Below are positions 56,011 through 64,000 of a DNA stretch of 64,000 bases, one piece after another. The stretch's first letter is position 1. Every line of letters begins with the position of its first letter. Source of the DNA: Halobacteriales archaeon QH_8_64_26 (GTDB lineage Archaea > Halobacteriota > Halobacteria > Halobacteriales > Halococcaceae); NCBI GenBank assembly GCA_003021725.1, contig PXRA01000045.1:21704-85703 (forward strand), written 5' to 3'. A program made the translations under genes and the position numbers. The notes beneath the pieces were generated by a model that was not told where the DNA came from, made no database searches, and was given only the letters and a program-made list of their open reading frames with translations.

Positions 56011-57602
56011 TCAGTCGTCCGCGGGTGCAGCCGCGCCCCCTGCTCCGCCCTCGGGCACGACACCCTCGTCCGTCCAGCCCCGGATGTCGTAGTACTCCAA
56101 GAGCGCGGCCTCGAAGTCCGGCAGTTCGTAGGGTAAGCGATCGTCGTCACGGTCACGTCCGCGTCGGTTGTTGAACCGCCGTTCGAGGTCGATCACCCGG
56201 GCACCCACACCCAAGAGGTCCTCGTAGTCGGCGTCGAACAGCGTCGCGAGCCGCTCGGGGGGCATCATTCCACGCGAGAACCGACAGATCACACCACAGT
56301 CCTCGAAGGCACGCGTGTTCTCCGATTCGATCAGCTGTGCGGGTTTGCCTTCTAAGCCCTCGGGCGCGAAAGCCCGATCGTCGCTCACCAGTGGGTACTC
56401 GAAGGCATAGAAGGTGCCGTACATGTGATCGGCCCCGCGATTCGAGACCGCGAACCCGAGCCCCTGGCCGTTGAGCGCGCGGCCGTCGTGGGCGGAAAAT
56501 TCCATGCCCTTTACCGACCAGTCCTCGACGCCAAGTTCGTCGTGACAGCGCGCGACGCCCTCCGCGAGGGTGTCGCCAACGCCCTCCCGGTAAGCGATCT
56601 TCTCGACGGTCTCGTGGATCAGGTTCGAATTACCGAACTCCTCCTCGCTCGCGAGGTAGGCTGCGACGGTATCCCCACAGGAGATGGTGTCCATCCCGAA
56701 CTCATCACAGAGCTCGTTCGACTGCATAATCGAGACCATGTCGTTGACCCCCGAGTTCGACCCGAAGGACATCACCGTCTCGTACTCTGGGCCCTCGGTC
56801 TCGATGCCCGCTTCCTCGTCCTTAGTGGGGAGCTTGCAGGCAAACGCACACTGCGAGCAGGTCCCGCGCTTGTACTTCTTGTCCTCGACGCTATCGCCGT
56901 TGATGAACTCCACGTCCTCGAAGGAGGTCTCGGCGAAATAGCGCGTGGGCAGTTCGCGATGTCGGGTACTTCGATCTCCGGTTGGGAGTCGCCCGCGACG
57001 GTAATCGCCTTGACGTTTTTCGCCCCCAGCACCGCGCCGAGACCGCCCCGACCGAACGCTCGGGTCTCGGTTGTCATAATCGAGGCGAATCGCACCAAGT
57101 TCTCGCCGGCCGGCCCGACGCAGGCGATGTGCTCGGCCTCCAAGTCGTGGTGCTCGGCCATGTACTCGGTGACCTCCGAGACCAGCGCGCCTTCCAAGTC
57201 GGGCACTGCCTCGAACTCCACACCGCTATCCCGCACGTGGACCACGACGGGCTCGTCGCTCTCACCCACCAGTTCGATCGCGCTGTAGCCCGTATCGGCG
57301 AAATTGCGGGACATGAACCCACCGGCGTTAGTAGACAGAAGGCCATCGGTAAGCGGCGAGACGCTCGTCGCGTTCATCCGGCCGGTGAAACTCATCCGCG
57401 AGACCTGCATCGGCCCCGTCGCGAAGTACAGGCGGTTCTCGGGGCCGAAGGGCTCGGCGTCTACCGGTACTCGGTCGTGTGCCAACGCGGTGGCGAGCCC
57501 GCGCCCGCCGACGAACGATTCGAGGACGTCGTCGATCCCCTCTTCGTGTGCCTCGTGGTCGGTGAGATCGATCGAGAGCAGCGGCCCTTCGGTGTGTAGC
57601 AT
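56011..57602 (-). pseudogene. Aldehyde ferredoxin oxidoreductase family protein, split by frameshift/likely deletion near 56950-56958
   Basis: N-part LLSIDLTDHEAHEEGIDDVLESFVGGRGLATAL...RFASIMTTETRAFGRGGLGAVLGAKNVKAITVAGDSQPEIEVPDIA; C-part LPTRYFAETSFEDVEFINGDSVEDKKYKRGTCSQCAFACKLP...CDEFGMDTISCGDTVAAYL in another frame. Confidence 0.85.
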
Positions 57603-57722
57603 CGTACCATACGCTGGCAGCGGGAGCTAATAAACCGTGTGGGGCCGACGCCCGTCGTACCGATGTTCGGGGTCGCGACCGCCGGAAACTACCGGGATCC
57701 GGGGCCACACAGCAGCTCTCAC

Positions 57723-58733
57723 TTACGACTGCCGCCCGAGTTCGGCGAGCAGCCGGGAGAGCTGGATACGGTCGCTCGTCCCCTCGGTCAGATCCATATC
57801 GACCTCGCCGGCGAGTTCGTAGGTCGCGGCCAACTCACGGCCGCTGTGGCGCGACCGTAGCTCGTCGAGGGTGCTTTCGAGTATCTCGCCGCCCTCTAGA
57901 CCCTCCTCGACGAGCAGATCGTCGAGCGTCGATCGTGCGTCCGTGAACTTCCCTTTCTCCGCGTTGCCTACCATCTCCTCGATCCGGTCGCCGAACCCTA
58001 CTCCCCCCAGCGCCTCGTAGGCCGCCGTCATCGTGACCTCTCCTTCCTGTTCGGCGGTCGTCTGCGCTCCTAAAATTGCCTTCCGCAGATCGCCGTCGGC
58101 GTAGCTCGCGAGGAAAGCCAGCCCCTCCGCGTCGTACTCGGCGTCCTCGCTCTCGGCGATTCCGTCGAGGATTTCGAGCACTTCATTGTCGGTCGGCCCG
58201 GGCATCGCGAGTGGCACACACCGGGAGGTGATCGGCGCGATGAGTTTCGAGGGCTGGCGGGTGGTGATCACGAACTGGGTGGTCTCGTGGTGGCGTTCCA
58301 TGACTCGCCGGAGCGCCTGCTGGAAGTCCTCGCGGATGGATTCCGCGTTGTCGAGTACGAGGGTCTTGTAGGTCCCCGCGATGGGCGCGTAGCTCGCCGA
58401 TTCCTTGAGCACGTGGTTTATCAGATCGGCCTTCGAGGACCCGCGACGGCGCTTCGAGGAGATGAACGACGAGAAGCGCGGGTCCCGGCTCACCTCCTTT
58501 TTCGTGCGATCGAAGAAATCCGCGACGTTGAGCTCGATCAGGTCACCCTCGATGTCCTCGTGGGCTTCGCGTGCGAGCGCGCGAACCGCTGCGGTCTTCC
58601 CGGCACCGGCTGGACCGTACAACACGAGATTGAGGGGCTCGTCGACCGCTCGCTGTAGGTACTGACTGGCCCCCTCTTGAGGGAGGTCGTCGATCGTCGG
58701 CGCGTACTCGTCGGTCCAGAGCGGCCCCTCCAT
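57723..58733 (-). CDS. Replication factor C small subunit-like AAA+ clamp loader
   Basis: MEGPLWTDEYAPTIDDLPQEGASQYLQRAVDEPLNLVLYGPAGAGKTAAVRALARE; TLVLDNAESIREDFQQALRRVMERH; SKLIAPITSRCVPL. Confidence 0.9.
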   Translation of the reverse strand: MEGPLWTDEYAPTIDDLPQEGASQYLQRAVDEPLNLVLYGPAGAGKTAAVRALAREAHEDIEGDLIELNVADFFDRTKKEVSRDPRFSSFISSKRRRGSSKADLINHVLKESASYAPIAGTYKTLVLDNAESIREDFQQALRRVMERHHETTQFVITTRQPSKLIAPITSRCVPLAMPGPTDNEVLEILDGIAESEDAEYDAEGLAFLASYADGDLRKAILGAQTTAEQEGEVTMTAAYEALGGVGFGDRIEEMVGNAEKGKFTDARSTLDDLLVEEGLEGGEILESTLDELRSRHSGRELAATYELAGEVDMDLTEGTSDRIQLSRLLAELGRQS

Positions 58734-59128
58734 CGCTAGAACCCAGGCGACCGTTAGGTAAGAACCGACCGATCGTCTCCCGATCGATCCCCCTCCTTTC
58801 CCCACCTTGCCGCCGGTCCGTCGTCCCGTATGCCGCCGGTCTTCGAGCGGTGGCCGGCCATTGCAGCGAAGTCGCTTATGAACGACGATGCACGGCCCTG
58901 GCCGGAAGGATATATGAGCGTCGAAACCGGCGGCTACGAGCGCCGGTTCGCTCGCGCGCAGCGAACGAGTCGAGGCGGACAGCACGGCGAGAAGTCCGAC
59001 CCGGCGGTGACCGGTGCCGCCGAAGACGAGAACAGGAGCGGGACAGGTCCCGCTCGATCGCTCGGCGAGTCGCTCCCGACATTACAGGTCGCGTTCCATC
59101 GCGGACCGAACACAGGGGTCGAAAGCCG

Positions 59129-59503
59129 ATGAACCCCGATTATCGCTACCGCGCCCACCCCGAGAACGTCCTCACTTACGATACGCTCGACATCACGGTC
59201 GATCTCGGCTTCTACAGCAGTCGCGAGATCCGTCTTCACCTCTCGGAAGTAGAGCATGAGGCGGAGGAGGAAGGGACCGACTCACCCGAAACCGAGGGGG
59301 ATCGCACCAAAACGAACTTTGTCAACGAGTGGATCGCGACGGCTGGCGGCGGGGAGTGGCCCCTCGTCGTCGAGGTATACGGGCCGGGCGAGGACCGGTT
59401 CGGTCCCTGCTTCGGGATCGTCGAGCGTATCGTCGACGACGCGGTGCTCAACGTCGATCTCATCGGGGAGTTCGGCGGGGAACTCCACGCGAACGGGAAA
59501 TAA
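59129..59503 (+). CDS. Small protein with possible degenerate staphylococcal-nuclease-like (SNase) fold
   Basis: NPDYRYRAHPENVLTYDTLDITVDLGFYSSREIRLHLSEVEHEAEEE...FVNEWIATAGGGEWPLVVEVYGPGEDRFGPCFGIVERIVDDAVLNVDLIGEFGGEL. Confidence 0.6.
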   Translation: MNPDYRYRAHPENVLTYDTLDITVDLGFYSSREIRLHLSEVEHEAEEEGTDSPETEGDRTKTNFVNEWIATAGGGEWPLVVEVYGPGEDRFGPCFGIVERIVDDAVLNVDLIGEFGGELHANGK

Positions 59504-59602
59504 CTCCTACTGTGAACGCCGCTCGGTACGAAAGCACCTGCCGAGGAGCCGAGTTACGTCCGATCGTCCGTAATTTATACCCCTGGCGTGCCAGTGGCCG
59601 GT

Positions 59603-59989
59603 ATGACACCCTCGAACAGCGGCTCCGCGCCCGATACCGATCCGAACGGCCGCCTCACTGGCCGGCTACGTGCCCTGCTGGAACGAGCAGCCGAGCGCCT
59701 CGGGAACGGTCCCGCCGTCGAAGCGCCCGGCGACTGGCAGCTCTCACGACGCCGGGAGGAACGGACGGTCTGGGTCCAGCCCAACACCGAACAGCTCGTG
59801 ATCTGTGAGCGCAAACGGAAGGAAGCCTGGATCGCCCGCGCGAAACCCGCGATCATCGACGGGGAGGAAGTCGACCTCAGCCTCACCGCCGGACCGACCT
59901 CGCGGGAAATCGCCGAATACCTCGCGGTCCAGTTCATGGCCCACCAGCTCGTCCTCGCACCGCTTACCGCGATGCGACCGCGCCACTGA
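59603..59989 (+). CDS. Hypothetical protein
   Basis: MTPSNSGSAPDTDPNGRLTGRLRALLERAAERLGNGPAVEAPGDWQLSRRREERTVWVQPNTEQLVICERKRKEAWIARAKPAII...; coding-like composition. Confidence 0.5.
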   Translation: MTPSNSGSAPDTDPNGRLTGRLRALLERAAERLGNGPAVEAPGDWQLSRRREERTVWVQPNTEQLVICERKRKEAWIARAKPAIIDGEEVDLSLTAGPTSREIAEYLAVQFMAHQLVLAPLTAMRPRH

Positions 59990-60082
59990 GAGCACCGCTC
60001 GCTTGCGCTCGTCCCTCCGAGCGAAATCGACAGGCATCGAACGGGAGCCCCGAAAAGGCGTGGAGGCCCTCCCGCTTCGAGC

Positions 60083-60942
60083 CTAGAACCGGCGGTCGGG
60101 GGTCATCGGCGGCGTGCGCTTGTGTTCGCTCGCCTCGTGCATCTCGACGATATACTCGACGTCCTCCTCGGTCGTATCGGCGATGTGAGCGGTCGCCCCA
60201 GCGGGAACGCCGCCGTCGACGTGCAGCGCGAGGACCGCATCGAGCGTGTCGTAATCGACGCCGAATTCCTCCTCGTCGGTGCCGTAATCGACCATTCCGC
60301 CGGTCGGCGTCTTCTGGACCAGCTCCTCTTCGACGCCGAGGTGGGCCGCGACCTGGCGGACCTGCTGCTTGTAGAGATCGCCCAACGGATCACAGTCGAC
60401 GCCGCCGTCGCCGAATTTCGTCACGTAGCCGGTGGCGAGTTTGGCCCGGTTGCTGGTGCCGACGACCAGCTTGTCCCCGTGGTTCGCGACGAGGTAGTTC
60501 AGCGTCATCCGGACGCGGGCACTCGTGTTCCCGACATAGCGACCTTCCCACCTCTTTTCCCCGTTGTCCCCCGAGCCATCGGAGCCGTTGTAGGTATCGA
60601 GGATCTCCTCGACGATCGAGTCGATCTCGAAGATGTCGTAGCTGATTCCCAGGTCCCGGGCGACCTGCTCGGCGTCGCTCATGTTCGTCTCCGTGTTGAC
60701 TTCTTTCGGTAGCAGGACGCCGTGTACCGCCTCGGCCCCAGCGCCTCGACGGCGAGATTAGCGGTCGCCGTGCTATCGATGCCACCGGAAAGCGCGACGA
60801 GCGCGCCCTCCGTGCCGCTTTCCTCGACCTCTCGGCGGACGAACTCGACGAGGCGATCGACCTCCCGATCGAGTTCCTCCTCGGTGAATCGCAGGTCGAT
60901 GGGCTCGATCTCCTCTTTGATCTGCTCGCGGACGATCGACAT
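60083..60942 (-). pseudogene. nadE: NAD+ synthase with one-base frameshift in a homopolymer (sequence error is a strong alternative)
   Basis: N-part MSIVREQIKEEIEPIDLRFTEEELDREVDRLVEFVRREVEESGTEGALVALSGGIDSTATANLAVEALG; continuation AEAVHGVLLPKEVNTETNMSDAEQVARDLGISYDIFEIDSIVEEIL...VGTSNRAKLATGYVTKFGDGGVD in the next frame. Confidence 0.85.
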
Positions 60943-61118
60943 AGCACCCGCTTCCTGCCTAGACACGTATAAACTATGCGAAGCCTCAGTAGGCGTTCTA
61001 TAGTCATAAACATTATAATAGTGACTAACCGTCCAGTTACATCGCTCACTGTCGAATCGGCAACGCGGCGCGCGGTACGTAGGGGCCGTCGGGAGGCCGA
61101 TCGAGAGGGTACTGGGGC

Positions 61119-61607
61119 TCAGAGCTGGCGAGCGATACGGCCGAGGCCGATAAGACTGGCAGCGATCAGAAGGGCCACCGTGACGATGACGATCGAAAGC
61201 GTCGAGACGACGTTCATAACCGGATCGGGCACCTGGCTGATCGACCGCCAGGCGAGTGCCGGGATCGTCTGGGTGTCCTCGCCGGCGAGAAGCAGCGTCA
61301 TCACGAACGCCTGGCTACTGATGATAAACGCGATCAGTATCCAGGCGACCAGCCCCTCCTTAGCCTGGGGAAAACGACCTCGGCGAAGGTGCGGGTCGGC
61401 GACGCGCCCGGGTCGGGGGCGGCGTCCCGGAGATCCCGATCGACCTGTGTTAGCACCGACTGGAGGACGAGGAAAGCGATCGACGAGCGCCGAGTCGCTT
61501 CGCTGGACGCTACGGGTCGCCGAGAGCCCCAGCGAGGTCGCGACGATCGCCGTTCCCGTTCCTAAAGTAAGGCTATCGATCACCGCTCGCCGCTCAGTGC
61601 CGGTCAT
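61119..61607 (-). pseudogene. ABC transporter inner-membrane permease remnant (large deletion plus frameshift)
   Basis: N-piece ERRAVIDSLTLGTGTAIVATSLGLSATRS; middle in another frame AFLVLQSVLTQVDRDLRDAAPDPGASPTRTFAEVVF (permease EAA-like loop); C-piece FPQAKEGLVAWILIAFIISSQAFVMTLLLAGEDTQTIPALAWRSI. Confidence 0.75.
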
Positions 61608-62782
61608 CGATCGTCCCCCCGGACCCGCTCGCCCTCGGCGAAGACGAGCAGGTCCGTCGGGTCCCAATTCACCTGGACGTCTTCGCCCGCTTCGAGCCCC
61701 GTCCCCTCCCCGACCTTCCGCTCGAAGAACAGCTCGCCGTCCGGGAGGGAAACGTAGTACCGGACCGAAGCGCCCCGGTAGAGCACGTCCGTGATCGTCC
61801 CGTGAAGGACGCTGCCCGCTCCGTCCTCGCGGCTTCCCTCCCGGTCTACACGTTCGCTTTGCTCACCCTCTCCGTCTCCGGTTCGGGTCGGTACCGCGCC
61901 GTCGGCCGCCGCCTGCCGTACGTCGAGGACTTCCGGTCGGAACGAGACCGTTAGCTCCTCGCCCGCGGAGAGTCGGCCGTTCCCGGCCGGGAGTTCGATG
62001 CGGCTCCCGAACTCGCATTCGGCGACGGTGCCCTCCGGACCGCAGTCTTCGACCCGAGCCCCGAGGAGGTTCGTATCCCCGAGGAACTCCTCAACGAAGA
62101 GGTTGTGCGGGTCGCTGTAGACCTCGCGGGGCGTCCCGACCTGTTCGAGCCGGCCGTCGTTCAGAACGGCGATCCGGTCGGCCAGCGTAAAGGCCTCGTT
62201 CTGGTCGTGGGTGACGTGGACGAACGTCGTCTGGACCTCCTCGTGAATACTCCGGAGTTCGAGTTGCATCTGCTCGCGGAGGCGCTTATCGAGGTTCGAG
62301 AGGGGTTCGTCCAGTAGCAGCACCTCCGGCCCGACGGCGAGTGACCGGGCGAGCGCGACCCGTTGTTTCTGCCCGCCGGAAAGCGCCGGTGGCCTCTGTT
62401 CCGCGAAGTCGCTCATCTCGACGACCTCGAGCACGCGGCGTGCCCGCTCGGTGCGTTCGCCCTCCGCGACGCCAGCCATCTTGGGCCCGAAGGCGACGTT
62501 CGCGAGCACCGTTTTCGAAGGGAACAGGGCCCAGGACTGGAACACCATCGATGTGTCCCGCTCGTAGGGAGGGGTCTCGGTGGCCCGCTCGCCGCCGATG
62601 TGAACCTCGCCGCCGGTGGGCGTCTCGAGACCGCCGAGCATCCGGAGCGTCGTCGACTTCCCACAGCCGGAGGGGCCGAGCAAGCAGAGCAACTCCCCGT
62701 CCTTGATTTCGAGGTTGAGGTCGTTCACCGCCGTCAGTGTACCGTACTCCTTCGTGAGGTCTTCGAGGGTGACTGTAGCCAT
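61604..62782 (-). CDS. ABC transporter ATP-binding protein (PotA/CysA/UgpC-type with C-terminal TOBE-like region)
   Basis: MATVTLEDLTKEYGTLTAVNDLNLEIKDGELLCLLGPSGCGKSTTLRMLGGLETPTGG, ALSGGQKQRVALARSLAVGPEVLLLDEPLSNLDKRLREQM, VTHDQNEAFTLADRIAVLNDGRLEQVGTPREVYSDP. Confidence 0.93.
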   Translation of the reverse strand: MATVTLEDLTKEYGTLTAVNDLNLEIKDGELLCLLGPSGCGKSTTLRMLGGLETPTGGEVHIGGERATETPPYERDTSMVFQSWALFPSKTVLANVAFGPKMAGVAEGERTERARRVLEVVEMSDFAEQRPPALSGGQKQRVALARSLAVGPEVLLLDEPLSNLDKRLREQMQLELRSIHEEVQTTFVHVTHDQNEAFTLADRIAVLNDGRLEQVGTPREVYSDPHNLFVEEFLGDTNLLGARVEDCGPEGTVAECEFGSRIELPAGNGRLSAGEELTVSFRPEVLDVRQAAADGAVPTRTGDGEGEQSERVDREGSREDGAGSVLHGTITDVLYRGASVRYYVSLPDGELFFERKVGEGTGLEAGEDVQVNWDPTDLLVFAEGERVRGDDR

Positions 62783-63227
62783 GCTTTCGTACACCCGGTT
62801 AGTTCCGGTCGCGATCGACCGTGACCCGGCGTGCGTCCACGGCCCTGCGGACGATACGCTCACGCGTGATATCGGTGGTAGCGCTCATCGGCGCTATCGG
62901 GGATTCGAGGTAGTCGGTGGCCGAACGCCGCCCGAAACCGTCGGTCGAACGCCACTGTGGGCGGATCGAGCCATCAAGCACAGGCGTACCCACTGCTGGA
63001 GGGACATAAAACCTCTCTCATAACAGAAACGACCGACGGGGCGACGATAGCGCAGTTCGTCTCGATCGACCCGGTCCTTCGGTTGTTTCCCCGGAGGGAC
63101 CGGGCAGTCACTGCCACGAGGTTCACACCCGGTCCCGACGCCGGAACGCCGAACGACGACCCCAACTTTCCCATAGCAGCGTTCGGACGAAAGCTAGTTA
63201 CGACCCGGGACCCTGACGTTCGAGCGA

Positions 63228-63680
63228 ATGTCGCTCTCCCGTCGTTCGGCTCCCGGTTCGAGCCCGATCTCGGACCTCGGACGGGCTCTTTTGCTGACGC
63301 TCGCCGGGCTGTTCGCCGCCGGGATGGGGCTCGCCTGGCTCGCCGGTCTTCGCGGTTCGGTCGGATCGATCGAACTGGCGACGAGCGAAATCGCGCTGCA
63401 AGCGGGCGGTGCGGACCCGCTCGTCGCTATCGCGTACGTCGGCGTCGGGCTGGTACGACTCTATCTGACGACGATCCCGCTTGCCTTCCTGCTGCTGGGG
63501 CTCGCGACGGCCCCGATCGATCGTGGCTGGGCGACTCCCGCAGCCCTCGTTTTCGGCGTCGCGTCGGCCGCCACGTTGACAGTGCTCACGGGCTGTCACT
63601 GTGGCGATGGCGCGACGGCCTTCCTGCTCCGGCGTGCCGTCGAAGCACTCCTCGGCGGGAACGCGCCGCTTCCGATCTGA
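63228..63680 (+). CDS. Hypothetical membrane protein
   Basis: 150 aa with three hydrophobic segments (RALLLTLAGLFAAGMGLAWLAGL; LVAIAYVGVGLVRLYLTTIPLAFLLLGLA; TPAALVFGVASAATLTVLTGCHCG). Confidence 0.55.
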   Translation: MSLSRRSAPGSSPISDLGRALLLTLAGLFAAGMGLAWLAGLRGSVGSIELATSEIALQAGGADPLVAIAYVGVGLVRLYLTTIPLAFLLLGLATAPIDRGWATPAALVFGVASAATLTVLTGCHCGDGATAFLLRRAVEALLGGNAPLPI

Positions 63681-63889
63681 TCTCCGAGCAACCATCTCGA
63701 TCAGTTCCTTCCCTCGCCGAGTCGCTCGCGTCCCCAGGGTCGCTCAGCTGCTGACTCGTGATCGCCCAAGGGTAGGCCGGCACTGACACCGGAGAGGGAG
63801 GCATCGATCGACGCTCCGTGTGGTATCGAGGACACTGGATACCGGGTACTGACCGGGTTAAACAATCACTGTCAGAGCGAGTACAGCGT

Positions 63890-64000
63890 ATGGCCGGTAT
63901 CGCCGAGGACGATCGCCTCGCTGATGCCCACCCGCTACTACTCGGGACGCGCAAGCGAACGGTCGCTTCGGACCCGAGAACACGAACGAATGGATCGAAA
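63890..64000 (+). CDS. Possible 5' end of a CDS running off the window
   Basis: ATG at 63890 opens a frame without stop to the window end (MAGIAEDDRLADAHPLLLGTRKRTVASD...). Confidence 0.2.
   Translation, partial: MAGIAEDDRLADAHPLLLGTRKRTVASDPRTRTNGSK

Noticed and set aside
1-64000. CRISPR arrays, rRNA, tRNA, transposases
   Set aside because: Visual scan found no regularly spaced repeats, no T-loop/anticodon-arm patterns and no DDE/HUH-type ORFs; a tRNAscan/ISfinder run is needed to exclude them properly.

Overview
This is a GC-rich haloarchaeal chromosomal window. It shows dense alternating-strand genes, overlapping start/stop junctions, acidic proteins and many antisense ghost ORFs. About 0.0-19.6 kb is a surface-polysaccharide / protein-glycosylation locus. 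It carries a complete-looking WbpA/B/D/E/I-type set for UDP-2,3-diacetamido-2,3-dideoxy-mannuronate synthesis, GT2/GT4/DUF354 glycosyltransferases, a polysaccharide deacetylase, a FemAB-like transferase, two AlkP-superfamily enzymes and a large polytopic membrane protein. 19.6-26.2 kb is mostly housekeeping and small membrane proteins. 26.3-32.5 kb is a heme-copper oxidase cluster with a fused CoxA-CoxC. 33-42.4 kb holds an MFS transporter, an aldo/keto reductase, a four-module DUF4397 lipoprotein, a glycosyltransferase and a Tat-exported beta-helix protein with six C-terminal repeats. 42.5-62.8 kb contains TetR, SWIM, UvsE, proteasome alpha/beta, an M20 hydrolase, RFC small subunit and an ABC ATPase. 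That same stretch has an unusual concentration of disrupted reading frames: ArsC, a sulfatase, an MFS transporter, AOR, nadE, an ABC permease and the tail of a membrane protein. Several look like one-base homopolymer contractions; others look like real deletions or nonsense changes. The best candidates for an undescribed system are the two paralogous polytopic membrane proteins (15.65-17.66 kb and 48.88-50.73 kb), which carry an invariant GD-x-LTH-x-GW motif and a conserved C-terminal domain. No rRNA, tRNA, CRISPR array or transposase was recognised by eye. All family calls come from reading the translated sequence; no database search was run.
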